Assembly: GCA_029582265.1 (NCBI GenBank)
Contig: CM055819.1
Location: 28,781,064 to 28,845,063 of the forward strand
Origin: Zoroaster sp. YZ-2022
Lineage: Eukaryota > Echinodermata > Asteroidea > Forcipulatida > Zoroasteridae
DNA: 64,000 nucleotides
Reading direction: 5' to 3'
The position numbers were made by a program, and so were the translations under genes. Below are positions 9,491 to 20,424 of the stretch, one piece after another (the stretch's first letter is position 1; each line of letters begins with the position of its first letter). The notes below the pieces were generated by a model. The model was not told where the DNA came from and did not search any database. It was given only the letters and a program-made list of their open reading frames with translations.

Positions 9491-9783
9491 ATTCAGGTTA
9501 TGTGTAAGCAAATGGGCCTAGGGAGTTAGGGAGGATTCAGGTTATGTGTAAGCAAATGGGCCTAGGGAGTTAGGAAGGATTCAGGTTATGTGTAAGCAAA
9601 CGGGCCTAGGGAGTTAGGAAGGATTCAGGTTACGTGTAAGCAAATGGGCCTAGGGAGTTAGGAAGGATTCAGGTTATGTGTAAGCAAACGGGCCTAGGGA
9701 GTTAGGAAGGATTCAGGTTACGTGTAAGCAAATGGGCCTAGGGAGTTAGGAAGGATTCAGTTTATGTGTAAGCAAATGGGCCT
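9491..9783 (-). repeat. Seven-copy array of the 44-bp monomer, reverse orientation
   Basis: Seven tandem monomers with exact 44-bp spacing of ATTCAGG (9491, 9535, 9579 and on), each reading GTGTAAGCAAATGGGCCTAG ... GGAGTTAGG. It is the reverse complement of the 42-59 kb satellite. The left flank (9440-9490, GCATACATGTCATGTGCTTG) is shared with 34970-35035, where only one monomer start is present. Confidence 0.95.
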
Positions 9784-11089
9784 ACATGTACATGTATGTT
9801 GAATAATGTGTCCTGGGCTCCGCCCCACATGTACACGTATATTATTCGGATTATTGTATTATTCGGATGGCCAATGGTAGTCCTTGAGGCTCTATGAGAT
9901 TAACTAGAGGAAGCTGGGTACCTGCTGCTGTGGGCATATGGGCAGAAACAAGTGGGTGAGCCATTTGTGATGATAAGATTGTTGGACATTGTCCTATAAA
10001 CAATCATTGTACACATCAGAGGTGTGATTTGTCCGCATTTTTCCGGATTTCCGGATTTTTACAAATCGTAAAGTTGTGATTCTCCGGATTTTAAAGATTT
10101 AAGCAATAAAGGAAACCAAAGCAAATGCTCAGAACTATAGATTTCACCCCAGCGCTGTTCACAACAGCGGCCCCAATACCCCTAGCAAAATGTATGTGGA
10201 TTCATCAAAACAGCCCAATCGCACCCCCGATACATGCATGCTATTTAGTTCTGTCCAAGGGTAATTTTTGGCTTTCTCCACATCTGCCTCTGTTAAGTAA
10301 GCAGTGGCCTCCAGGTAGGTGTGTACCCCCAGACTGATGATGGTGATGTTCATTGTGTCAGGGGATTGTTTCTTGGATGCTGCCAATGGTCTGGAACCTT
10401 TGTCTCGTCGACACTCATATATTTCTTGGGGCCCAGGCATAATTAATTTATTATGGAATGCTGATAGGTGAGTCGTGGAAAATTGATTGGTTTGACACAT
10501 AAAAACTCACCATGTTGTCACAAAAGCTGTTCAAGGGAAAATTGCCACGCCAAAAGACACACCACAAGCAAATGTTGCGTTATCTGTACAGCCTGCAAAC
10601 CAACCGACTGATAAAGACCAGTGGGCCTGTGTCAGAAAACTTGCAACTAACCATGTCAGGAAACGCCACATGCCATAACATAACGCATCTCCACATACAT
10701 GTACATGTACCACAAGCTTGAACCTTTCATTGCTTCCCAACATTAATCATGCATTAAATATCGTATTTTTTATTTAAACCTGGGGAGACCTTTCAAAGGT
10801 GCCCAGGAAACCTGTAAACAAGGGCGCTTGCTATGTGAACCAGAAACACCGGGGTAAAACCCCTACTCTTCCATGATAAGTGTTCTAGGTTCTTTTATGT
10901 GCATTACTTTAATAATCCAGTACACAGCTTAACATCCCATCCGAAGGACGAAGCAATTATGGTCAAGTGTCTTGATAATTATGTACAATTTCTGACCCAC
11001 AATCACATGGGTCACTAGCCCTCCTACTTCTGGTGCCTTTTTCAGAAAGTTGATGCACCATTTGAAACCATTCATTTTGTGAAACACAC
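9784..11089. other. Non-coding stretch
   Basis: No supported gene. The 10020-10095 part repeats TTCCGGATTT, a motif also found in the 490-bp element at 17429-17918. The minus-strand open frame 10159-10500 and the opposing frames at 10512-10743 show no family signature. Confidence 0.45.
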
Positions 11090-11104
11090 CAAGGTGATTG
11101 GTTT

Positions 11105-11150
11105 GATTTATAAGCCACTGATTTATAAGCCACTGATTTATAAGCCACTG
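11105..11150. repeat. Three copies of a 15-bp repeat
   Basis: GATTTATAAGCCACT three times in tandem. The same 15-mer occurs once per unit in the adjoining 99-bp minisatellite. Confidence 0.9.
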
Positions 11151-11530
11151 TCTACATGTAGTACATTCACCATTTGAAACCATTCGGCTATGGAAACACA
11201 CCAAGGTGTAGTGTATCTACCATTCAAAACCATTTGAATGATTTATAAGCCACTGTGTAGTACATTCACCATTTGAAACCATTCGGCTATGGAAACACAC
11301 CATGGTGTAGTGTATCCACCATTCAAAACCATTTGAATGATTTATAAGCCACTGTGCAGTACATTCACCATTTGAAACCATTCGGCTATGGAAACACACC
11401 ATGGTGTAGTGTATCCACCATTCAAAACCATTTGAATGATTTATAAGCCACTGTGTAGTACATTCATCATTTGAAACCATTCGGCTAACACACCAAGGTG
11501 TAGTGTATCCACCATTCAAAAACCATTTGA
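11151..11530. repeat. 99-bp minisatellite, about four copies
   Basis: The landmark CACCATTTGAAACCATTCGG recurs at 11168, 11267, 11366 and 11465 (as CATCATTTG), a period of exactly 99 bp. Each unit contains inverted CCATTTGAATG / CATTCAAAACC motifs. Because 99 is a multiple of three, minus-strand frames stay open and read as a 33-residue repeat; codon content gives no reason to believe it is translated. Confidence 0.9.
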
Positions 11531-11797
11531 ATGGTACACATAGTAAAGCTTGCTACCAACACTGTTCAAATGGTATCACCATGTGTGTTCAAAACCAATG
11601 GCCATTTTTGAAAGTGGAAATTTTGAATGGTTTCAAATGGTCAAACAGTAGGAGGGTTAGAGAGTATTGTTGTAATGTACATGTATTTGGAGTTTACTGG
11701 CCAAGTTGTTATCAGTCAGAAACCCCCACTCTTCCCCCTTCTCTGATATTGAACACTTTGAATTTTGCTGCTATTTTACAATAGACTCAACATAACA

Positions 11798-12058
11798 TGT
11801 GACCCGCTCTGGCTAAACCTGAAACTGGTTGGCATTTACCATAGTTATTTACCATAATTTACCATGAAAAGGTCAAAAACTTACCCCAGGGACCAGTCTG
11901 AGATTCATGTCGCCATATAGAGCATTTTCTCCAGATTTTGATGGAAAAAGAAAAATCCTGAAACGTTGTTGGGAACATTGTTAATTTTCATGAAAAAATT
12001 TGGGAGGTCACTCCGAAAAGTTGGGTCCAAGTTTCGGGTTTTGCCAGAGCGGGTCACA
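11798..12058. mobile_element. 261-bp miniature inverted-repeat element
   Basis: TIRs TGTGACCCGCTCTGGC (left, 11798) and the complement ending at 12058 agree for 16 bp and continue as AAACCYGAAACT with few changes. No coding content. A target duplication could not be fixed, so the superfamily is open. Confidence 0.75.
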
Positions 12059-12410
12059 AATGGGAGTGGGTCACATGTAGGGGGGTTAATAGGTTTGGTC
12101 AAGGACTGTGTAAATGTGAAGGGTTCAGAATCATACTTTCATTCATTTTGTGGAACAAATTAAGAGCTTTCTGACATGTTCCATCATCAGCAGGGTCATG
12201 GCGGAACTGTTTTCCCATTCCATTTTGATTAAAGATGGGCCATGATGGTAAGGATTGTTCAGAGGAACATGTAGGAAGAAAGGGAAGTCCTTTATTGTGC
12301 TGTGGCCATCTTTGACAGATTCCCTTTCTGCATATGTATGATCATTGTGCCGATTTCAATATACATAAAACGGACGAGTGTTGGTCACGTGAACTTGTGA
12401 AATGGAAAAA

Positions 12411-12689
12411 CTAGATGATTGCACAGGGTCTGTAGAGGGGCACATTCATTTTGTGGGCTATATACTCTGGTGGCACTTCACAGTAGTGGGAGCTCTTGTT
12501 GTATTTCTCGATGAAGGAGCACATCTTTTCAGAGGTGATAGGGGTGGGGAATGTTCCCTCAAGTTCCCATTTGAGAAGGCGGGAGGGCTTGTTGGGTAGT
12601 CTGTCCCTTACCCCCTTTGCAAAAAGTACATGATATCGTTTTGGTTTGCGGTAACCCCATGTGAGTCTCCTGACGATGATGAGAGCATA
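12411..12689 (-). CDS. Possible terminal exon, unrecognised protein
   Basis: Minus-strand open frame of 92 codons plus stop (TAG at 12413-12411), beginning right after an in-frame stop and lacking an initial ATG. The sequence is protein-like rather than low-complexity: YRKPKRYHVLFAKGVRDR near the start, then PSRLLKWELEGTFPTPITSE, CSFIEKYNKSSHYCEVPPEY and a C-terminal LYRPC. Just upstream (minus sense) is a pyrimidine-rich stretch ending CGTTTCAG followed by TTAG, compatible with a 3' splice site, so this could be the last exon of a gene whose other exons are not recognisable here. No domain is recognised. It could equally be a transposon-derived fragment or chance. Confidence 0.3.
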   Translation of the reverse strand, partial: YALIIVRRLTWGYRKPKRYHVLFAKGVRDRLPNKPSRLLKWELEGTFPTPITSEKMCSFIEKYNKSSHYCEVPPEYIAHKMNVPLYRPCAII

Positions 12690-12717
12690 CTAACTGAAAC
12701 GTAGAGAAAACCCCCAT

Positions 12718-12850
12718 GGTTCTCCCTGAACTACGCTCTCACTAAGCGATAGTTGAGAAACGAGTTGTCATACATGTATATTGGTTCTCCCCTGAACCAT
12801 AATCTCACTCAGCGACAGTTGCAAGTTTCCCATTAAAAGGTTCTTCTCAG
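12718..12850. repeat. Diverged direct repeat, about 64-bp period
   Basis: GGTTCTCCCTGAACTACGCT and GGTTCTCCCCTGAACCATAA start two similar segments (12718 and 12782), each followed by CTCACT-AGCGA-AGTTG. A third GGTTCT with AGAACC lies at about 12838. No function inferred. Confidence 0.55.
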
Positions 12851-13887
12851 AACCATGGTGTTAACGCAAACTTGAACGATATCAATATTCCACCATGCAA
12901 AGCCTCAAATCTTGTCCATGTATGATGGATGAAACTTGAAAGAATAATCTTTCAAATCGAGCAACAGAGGAAGAGGGCCCTCTCATGACAAAACAAGAAC
13001 TTTCATTTAATAGTCATGAAAATGTCTTGGTGACGAAAGAACATGACATGTTTTTCCCATTTAAAAATTAGACCACTCATTTTTACTTTTCCTAATAATT
13101 ACGTAAATAATTTTTCTCTCTTTTCATTCATTGATTAAAAGCAAAGTAAGATTTGTAGCTTTGCATGCTGAAAAGGATAAGTAAAAACTGTTTGCGGTGA
13201 CACCATGTGAAAATTCTCTTTTGAGTACTAAATAGTTCCGAAAAGAATTCAGCTTGTGAAATGTTCACGTTGAAGCCATTTTAAAGGTGTAGAAATGAAC
13301 TGCAAGAAACTAAAGGCTAAGTCGGAGGTCAAGTTTTAACAATTCACAACAACAGTTTTTGACAAATGAAACATTCACAAGATAAATTGGTTTTCTGACT
13401 GTATTTATTCAGACTTTGTTTAAACAACAACAGTGACAGGGAAAGGATGATCTTCAGCTCAAATCTCAGTAGCTACATGTACGTGTGTAGATCAAGGTGT
13501 TATTCCTGTAGACAGAAAGAAACCAGAAATTCAATTAATTATTGGGCTCTTTTATCAGTTTCTCAGGGCTTCCCAGGGAACTATGATAACATCCTAAATC
13601 TGTATAAAATGTTTTATTTTGAGGATCTATTTTATGCTAGAAATTTCCTATAAAGACCGAATTGTACATTATGTGCTTTATTCACAGCAGCCATTTTTTT
13701 AATCCTTTATTTTGTTGAAACTTTTTCTGGGAGTTCTGGTTTCTCGCATAAGACAATGAAGTGGTGAATCTCCGTGGGGGAAATTGTCATATCGAGAGAC
13801 TGGCGTAAACTTTCTGAATGTTTTGTATTTTGGGGATGGTGGGCTACTCGGGGGGTGTGGGGGGGGGGGGGTGTATAGCGGAGTTAA

Positions 13888-14177
13888 AGGGTGTATAGCG
13901 TCACAATGAGAGCAGGGCGTGCCATTATATCCCATTACCATGACTGCTGCATAAGTAATGTACATGTTACAATTACAAGTAAGTAATGTGCATGGATGTA
14001 CTACTGCTTCATTGCCTTCCACTCAGCAGAGGGTGTATAGCGTCACAATGAGAGCAGGGCGTGCCATTATATCCCATTACCATGACTGCTGCATAAGTAA
14101 TGTACATGTTACAATTACAAGTAAGTAATGTGCATGGATGTACTACTGCTTCATTGCCTTCCACTCAGCAGAGGGTG
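13888..14177. repeat. 145-bp tandem duplication within unit 1
   Basis: Two nearly perfect copies (13888-14032 and 14033-14177) starting GGTGTATAGCGTCACAATGA and ending CTTCCACTCAGCAGA. Units 2 and 3 (near 24125 and 25480) have a single copy, so this duplication is private to unit 1 and recent. Confidence 0.9.
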
Positions 14178-14529
14178 TAGATGTCGAAGACAATTCCTCC
14201 CCTGACCAATGCCCCTCTCCTTTGCAGCAAAGGCCTCTCCTGACCAGCAAAGCCCTCTACTTACCACCAAAACCCCTCTCCTTACCAGCAAAGCCCTCTC
14301 CATCAGAAACAAGAGCTCTTCTTAATACTCACCAGAAGCAAGGTGCCGTGGATGTACCGACCCAATCAAAATAAAAAGAAAATCCCAAAAGAGGTCAACA
14401 AAAATGATAAACAAATAACAAAAAAGTTATCATGATGAAAATAAACCCAAAAGAAACCCACGAAAAAATTTAAAAAATAAACACAGTTATCATGATGAAC
14501 AACAAGAAAATTGTTCCATACTAAAAAGA

Positions 14530-15185
14530 AAAAAAAAAATAGAGCTCAGTTAGAACAAACACACGGTGTTCGTGTCAACTTCCGGTTCAATCAAATTATC
14601 ATCGATGATGTCAATCATATTTTGCAAAGGTGTATCATCTTTTATTACAACAATATCAATTTCATATTCAAAAGACCCATAAATTTTGCATTAGTGTGTT
14701 GAATTTGAACTTCCTGTTTAGACCGGAAGTGAAGGTCAGATCAAATACTATATCATGTTGGCTGCAGACCCTATGAAAGTGCTTCAGAATATAGTTAAAC
14801 TTCCGGTTTCGACTGGTAGGAGAGGTCAGATTGGGATCATGTTTGTATACGAAATGGCACATAATTCAATATCTGTAAGATGCTGCAAAGATTGTGTAAA
14901 TATCTTTTGTGGTTCATGAGATATGATTTTTTTGAAATATTAAAATTTTATTTTAGTGTATTTCGATATCTGATGATGTCACCATGACATCACAACTTTA
15001 CCTGAAACTATATGTCATAACTTTATTGACAACTACATGTTATGTTTGAAGGCTATGTGAACTTTGGAAAGTTCTATGGTTTTTGTTCGATAAGTCTCAT
15101 CGAGAAGAAGGTGAAGAGGGAAGGGGGAAAAAAATGAACAATTTCAAAGAGGTGTTCGCGCTGTCGCACAAACACCTAAAAAAAA
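14530..15185. repeat. Unit 1-specific insertion flanked by A-rich tracts
   Basis: About 650 bp present in unit 1 but missing at the matching position of unit 2 (about 24605-24640). It contains three AACTTCCGGTT-like motifs and ends with a GGTGTT...AACACC hairpin next to an A-rich run. It could be a SINE-like insertion; no RNA polymerase III boxes or target duplication could be defined. Confidence 0.4.
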
Positions 15186-15265
15186 AGAAGAAAAAAAAGG
15201 GACTGCCTATATGTGTTGTGTACAATACTAATAGTGGCTAGAGGGACTACCTATTTGATAATAAC

Positions 15266-15696
15266 AACTTACACCGTAAATTTCAATCAGCTTACAAGTC
15301 TGGCCACAGCATGGAGACAGCGTTGTTGAGAGTCAAAAGTGATATAATACGTGCGATTGACAATCGACAAGCCGTTTTTGTGGTGTTGCTAGTTTGTCTG
15401 CTGCTTTTGACACCATTGACCGTTGTATATTGTTAAATAGATTGTCTAGTGTTTTTGGTTTTCATAATAATATTTCCAACTGGTTTCACTCTTATCGTAC
15501 TGGTAGGACTTGTAGAGTTAAGATTGCCAATAACTATTCTGATCCGCAAACTCTTGATTATGGTTTACCACAAGGTTCCTGTGTCGGACCTCAGATGTTT
15601 TCTTACTACACACACCCACTCTCAGATATTATTAAGCATCATTCTGCTGTCAAATTCCATTTTTATGCTGATGACACCCAATTATATGTGTGTTGA
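15266..15696 (+). pseudogene. LINE RT fingers and palm, intact YADD
   Basis: Frame 1 carries the HSMETALLRVKSDI block and shifts near 15390 into frame 2, which has SAAFDTID (motif A), YGLPQGSCVGPQMFSYYTHP (motif B region) and FYADDTQLY (motif C; YADD at 15664-15675). All catalytic aspartates are present, unlike the 2.2 kb LINE copy. Truncated on the 5' side, so endonuclease and ORF1 are missing. Confidence 0.9.
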
Positions 15697-16035
15697 TCCC
15701 AGGAAACCTGGTGAAACAGATCGTGCACTTTCAACTTTATCCGCTTGTGTTTCTAGCATCAAGGCATGGATGTCAAAAAATATGCTCCTTCTCAATGATG
15801 AAAAGACTGAATATTTTGTTGCTGCCAACCATAGACTTTTGAAAACATTATCTGACATCACCATTACAATCGGTAATATAGTTATCTAACCCTCCTCATG
15901 TGTAAAAAACCTTGGTGTTATTTTTGACAGTACTATGAGTACACGTACTCAATATGCAAAACCATTAACTTTCATTTAAGAAATCTGTCGCAAGTTCGTA
16001 TCATTATTGATGAAATCACTTGTCATCATGCAGTC
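15697..16035 (+). pseudogene. LINE RT thumb fragment, left of hAT-like insertion
   Basis: Continues in the frame open at 15449-15889: LNDEKTEYFVAANHR and a following GVIFDSTM-like block after 15900, the same order as at 2161-1730 of the other LINE. It stops abruptly at the 8-bp target ATGCAGTC (16028-16035). Confidence 0.8.
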
Positions 16036-17226
16036 CATAGGCGTACGGGCGAAATTTTGTAGGGGGGGCTGAACATAAATTGCCCGAATGAGATGACGTC
16101 ATTTCGATGACGTCATAATCATCTCGCGATATTACTATTAAATATGAAGCCCCCTGAAGAACACGGATTGCCATTGTTATTCCTGAGCGATACATATGTT
16201 AAGGAACGAGAAACAGTTATCTTTGGTAGAGCAGTGCTCTAAGAGCAGGGAAACTGGCAACTTTATCAATTGACAATTGACAATTGTACATTATTTACAA
16301 AAAATATTACTGTTTTAAAGACAATTTCTCGATTTCACTCATTTCCGACCCAACCAAGGCTATCGCATCAACCATGGGCTCCTTCTCAAACGTGTCTTTC
16401 TCCAGGGCTATCTGATTTGACTCGGGGACGGCCAAACCATCGGCGTGAGTCGCATGACCGCCGGTCCGCTCGGCTCTCCAACGGTTGTGATCAGGTCAGC
16501 GTGTTTGTGTGCTGCACCACTTTCAGTTTCAGCACTTTGGACGAAGAAACCGCTTATTTTTGCCTGGGTTGAATCTGATGAATCCGGTACTGGATAACAT
16601 TTTACTTTTCTACCATTGTGAACTACCCGAAAATGTCTCTCTTTATAGTCACTGTCAAATTCCTTCTCGCATTCCTCGCATTTAAGACGGTGTCGATAAG
16701 ATCGTTTACGAGACTTTGACGGTAACATAATTAGTATTGACGAATGACGGTTAAATCACCAGCAGTTGAAGTCGTTCAAGTCGAAGAAATCAGAAAGAGA
16801 AATGTAATACAATGTCGTGAGCCAAGCATGTCTCAGAGGTGTTAGGGTCATGAGTCTGGCTTTTCCCGTTGTAACCAATCAGATTTTGAGATTTAATTGT
16901 AAAGCTCACCGCATGAAACCACAGACAGACTAATTAAGACTAACCGCCTAGCCCGGCTATCGGGCTATATGACGGTAATTTCTGTCATCACTCTCTGATA
17001 TGACAATAATTTCTGTCATCACGTCTCTGATATATTCAATAGCGCCATGGTGGTATGTAGGTTTGTGTTAATTGAGAAAATGACGAATAAATTGGCCACA
17101 GATCCGCGGTTAATCTGCCACGCTAAAACTGACAGACAATACCATTTTTGCCCGAATGGCAATACCATTTTTGCCCGAATGGCTTAACTTTCATAGGCTG
17201 CAGCCCCCCCGGCCCATACGCCTATG
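16036..17226. mobile_element. 1191-bp hAT-like DNA element
   Basis: TIRs CATAGGCGTACGGGC (left) and CATAGGCGTATGGGC (complement of right) with a shared following GGGGGGGCT block. The 8-bp duplication ATGCAGTC occurs at 16028-16035 and 17227-17234. Eight-base duplications and CA-starting TIRs fit hAT. Removing the element and one duplication restores the LINE codons for CHHAVRALVTARLDD across the junction. It carries a single transposase-like N-terminal exon on the minus strand and is non-autonomous. Confidence 0.85.
16408..16728 (-). pseudogene. hAT-type N-terminal zinc-finger exon remnant
   Basis: 106-residue frame starting MLPSKSRKRSYRHR. Residues 17-37 form C-x2-C-x11-H-x4-H (C17, C20, H32, H37), followed by KISGFF, a pattern seen near the start of hAT-family transposases and domesticated relatives such as ZMYM-like proteins. 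No transposase catalytic core or dimerisation domain follows in the element. The tail after about residue 65 may be intronic. Function would have been DNA binding at element ends. Confidence 0.5.
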
Positions 17227-17234
17227 ATGCAGTC

Positions 17235-17428
17235 CGTGCTCTGGTCACAGCACGTTTGGACGATGCAAATTCACTTCTCCAAGGATCCTCGAGCAAAGAG
17301 ATCAAACGTCTTCAATGGCTTCAAAATCGTGCTGCAAAATGAATTTTCAAGGCTAAAAAGTATGACCATGTGTCCCCTCTCCCTACGACAGCTTCACTGG
17401 CTTCCCGTTTAAGACCGGATTGATTTCA
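17235..17428 (+). pseudogene. LINE RT C-terminal fragment between two insertions
   Basis: Codons for RALVTARLDDANSLLQG and KEIKRLQWLQNRAAK, then a TGA at about 17340 and a frameshift before the RQLHWLPV block. It ends at ATTTCA (17423-17428), the left target copy of the 490-bp element. Confidence 0.85.
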
Positions 17429-17543
17429 CAGAGATGCTACATTTCCGGATTTTTCCGGAATTCCGTTTTTTTTTTAAACCTCCGAAAAGTTCCGGAAAAA
17501 AAATTATTATAAAAAAAAAAAATAAAAAAAAAAATAAAATAAA

Positions 17544-17574
<31 letters not shown>

Positions 17575-17918
17575 TTTAAATAAAAAAATTAAAAAATGGT
17601 AATAAGGCAGACTGCAAATAGAAAGAGGCATGCAGAGCAGCAGACAGCACCCAAAAAACTTAAAAAATGAACTTTTACTTCTATGCAACAGGTAAGCAAT
17701 GGTAAAATTAACTTCCAAAAAGCTTGAACTCATGCATTTTCTGTCTTAATTTGTATGTTTTATCCTGTGAAATATATGTTCTAGAAGGGCCTCCTAAGGG
17801 TTTATTAAGCCTAGAAACCCAGGAGCCGTGAGGGGCGAGAGCTCCGCTCGCTTTGCTTGCTACGCTTCGCACAAGTTTACTTTCAGGATTTTTTTTTGGT
17901 CTGCCTGTAGCATCTCTG
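17429..17918. mobile_element. 490-bp TIR element with 6-bp target duplication
   Basis: TIRs CAGAGATGCTACA at both ends and ATTTCA duplicated at 17423-17428 and 17919-17924. Excision in thought restores the LINE codons RIDFKTLTIAYK. The interior has TTCCGGATTTTTCCGG motifs and an A/T-rich AAAT run (17500-17580). The visible duplication is 6 bp; hAT would give 8, so superfamily is uncertain. Confidence 0.8.
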
Positions 17919-18302
17919 ATTTCAAAACATTGACTATTGCCTATAAATGTGTTACTGACTCTGCGCCATCCTATCTCTGTGAGCTTATTACACCATACCA
18001 ACCTAACCACAGTGGACTCCGTTCAAATTCTGATTCCCGGATCTTCAAAAAGCCAACTAGACATTTAACTGCGGTTAACAAGGGTTTCTATACTGCTGCA
18101 CCCAGCATTTGGAATGAGCTACCATTCTGGTATCCGTCATGCTTCTTCATTGAGTCAATTTAAAACATTTCTCAAGACTCATTTATTTTAGGCACTGTGT
18201 ATTTTTAAATTGTACTTGCATCTCACTGTAAAACGCTGTGATACCGTTTGTGTAAGAGCGCTATATAAATGCCTTCATTGTTATTGTATTGTATTGTATT
18301 TA
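17919..18302 (+). pseudogene. LINE C-terminal region and 3' tail
   Basis: Encodes FKTLTIAYKCVTDSAPSYL, then TPYQPNHSGLRS and AAPSIWNELP, matching the C-terminal region of the other LINE (YKSFNSIAPIY...WNHLP order). The non-coding tail ends GCGCTATATAAATGCC and a short TTGTA repeat. Confidence 0.85.
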
Positions 18303-18747
18303 TGTCATAATATTTGTTGGTTGACTCAGATTTCATTTACCATCATTGACACAGAGGTCCAGTCAGTCCGCAGCACACACAGAATCCGTTCCTTTTCTTT
18401 GCGCTGTATGCATGGGTCGGACGTGCGTGACCTCTCTTTGAATATTTAATGAGCTGGAACCGTTCGTAGAATGTGTGTAGTTTCTCAGTTTTTAGACGTA
18501 AATTCACCAATTTTTTCCCACAATTGCTAAGGTTAGGAGTATATCGTCAAGTTTGCTTTGAAAAATAATTGACTTTACTGATATTCTAGTGGTGTATTTT
18601 GATCGTCAAATTTTGTTTAAAAACGAAACGAAACCAACACAATTACACCACAATATGTCCCTCTAATACATTCTCCCACACGCCAATACTTACAGTAATG
18701 GATAGGAAATTTCATATTCTTTCACAAAATAGTTGATTTCTGGCCTA

Positions 18748-18778
18748 ATTTTGTGTAGTCCAGTCAGGGCGCAGCAAA
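18748..18778 (+). repeat. 31-bp exact direct repeat, left copy
   Basis: Identical over 31 bp to 23184-23214. The core GTCCAGTCAGGGCGCAGC resembles the outer TIR of the 5.16-kb element, suggesting a subterminal repeat or an older nested end. Confidence 0.8.
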
Positions 18779-20420
18779 TGCTGACGGTAGTCCAAAAACG
18801 TCGTCATGATTGCGCATGTAAAAAGCCGCCATTTTGCACATGTGATTCCTGCATTCTGATTGGTGGGGACGCACTGTGAGAACTGGCCCGGATGCGGTAC
18901 AATCACAACACGTACGTATACACGTATGACATCGGAGTAGTTGGTTCATGGAGGTAGTTTTTTTTACGGCCCTTATTTCTCATAAAAGTTGATCCCCAAA
19001 CCTTTATAACACCAATAATAACATAAAAAGTAATACTATATTTCACATTTCATTTATCAAATAAGAACCAGCTCGTGGCATAAGTACTCGGTTTAACAAA
19101 ACGTCTGCAGTGGCAAATAGAAAATCCATGGATCCTTTTTTCTGAAAATACTTCTCACATAGGCCTAGCCCTTGTATATTATATTATATTATATTTTATT
19201 TTTAACAATAAAAACTAGAAAAAGGGGATCAATAATTAATAAAGACAGACACAATCCACACATAGTCCAAAAATTAATTTCAAGTAACAAGGATTGAAAT
19301 TTCACTTGTCAAAACACAAATTTATTTGTCAACAAAGTAAAAATTAAAGAACAAATGCATATATTAACTGGAATGTTTATAATCTTATGGCAGCTGCATA
19401 TTTCTGAAAACACTTAACAACCTTTTAACCCATTTACAGGTAGTTAAGTCAAGTACATAAATAAATAGCAAATAAATTAATTATAACAAGTACACAAATA
19501 GCAATTATAATCTTGTTAACTTAAATAAAACATACAGGTATAAAATATATATTATGATTTTGTAGAAAATAACCAAAAATAAGTTACCTTAACCTAAAAC
19601 ATGGCATGTAATATGGCATATGATATGGAAGTAGGGCCTACATGTACAATGTTATGGCAACCATCATACAACTCAAAATCAACTTAAAAGTTTATGTATA
19701 TGTTGGCTTAAATCAGACATGGTATTTGGCCCTTTAGAAAAAAGTAGGAACATTGTATCGAGTACAAGGGGTAACCTTGATCAACTTTACAGGCTTTTTC
19801 ATCACAATTTTTCTAATTTTCCAAGGGCAAAACAATCGGAAATCAGACTAAAGTAGGAAGAATATCATGCTCGTTAAATGTAAAATTACATTTTGTTGAA
19901 AAACACATCACTTGCCAGTAACAAGATTTCAATCTGGATGATTTTGATGTTTTTTTCATTTTACATAACATACATAACTAAATACTTTAACAAGACAATT
20001 ATATAAAACACTGCACTTGTTGTTCTTTGAAGGTTTAAAAAATAACAAGACAAGTAAAATTATCTGTACAAAAATGAGAAATGGCATCCTTACTGAAACC
20101 TACAAAAGTTTTTTTTTCAAATTGCATGTGTCAATATAAATGAATTTTTTTTCTTACACTTATGGTTTCTAACTGGACTTATTTGGCATAATGGCATTTA
20201 TTGCAAATACTGAACACGGTTATAGAGTTTCATTACCCGAGTTGTACAATATACAAAGTAAAATAAATAGATATAAAATATGGCATAACTGTAAAAAAAA
20301 ATATATATATATATCACTAAAGATACAAGAAAACATACATAACACTTTGGCATAAACAGAACTGCATAAACAGAAGATGCAGATAAAGTAAGCAGATTAA
20401 CATCATAAAATGTAAACTGC
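18779..20420. other. AT-rich filler of the 5.16-kb element, left half
   Basis: No coding-like frame or known motif. TATTA repeats at about 19175-19200 and an (AT)n run at about 20300 only. Confidence 0.5.
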
Positions 20421-20424
20421 TTAA

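Larger units (their letters stand above)
13367..15260. repeat. Segmental duplication unit 1 (left part)
   Basis: Begins GAAACATTCACAAGATAAAT and aligns through its length with unit 2 at 23624-24720 (landmarks ACTGTATTTATTCAGACT, GGCTCTTTTATCAGTTTCTC, TCGAGAGACTGGCG, GCAAAGCCCTCTCC, GGGACTGCCTATATGTG). Differences: an extra 145-bp tandem copy (13888-14177), a G tract at 13858-13871 and an insertion at about 14530-15185. The unit is broken at about 15266 by a LINE and resumes at about 18303-18359 and after 23516. Confidence 0.85.
15266..18302 (+). mobile_element. L2-type LINE, 5' truncated, carrying two nested DNA elements
   Basis: Plus-strand LINE starting inside the RT domain (FQSAYKSGHSMETALL at about 15283) and running through palm, thumb and C-terminal region to a 3' end AAGAGCGCTATATAAATG with TTGTA repeats (18255-18302), a tail style typical of L2 elements. 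Insertions at 16036-17226 and 17429-17918 split the coding region; deleting them with one target copy restores codon order. A frameshift near 15390, one near 15700, and a TGA at 17340 show it is dead. Confidence 0.9.

Noticed and set aside
11217..11519. 33-residue repeat protein on the minus strand
   Set aside because: Arises from a 99-bp minisatellite, with no start context, domain or flanking coding sequence.
12402..12599. Plus-strand 65-codon frame
   Set aside because: It is the antisense of the better minus-strand frame at 12411-12689 and has no recognisable features.
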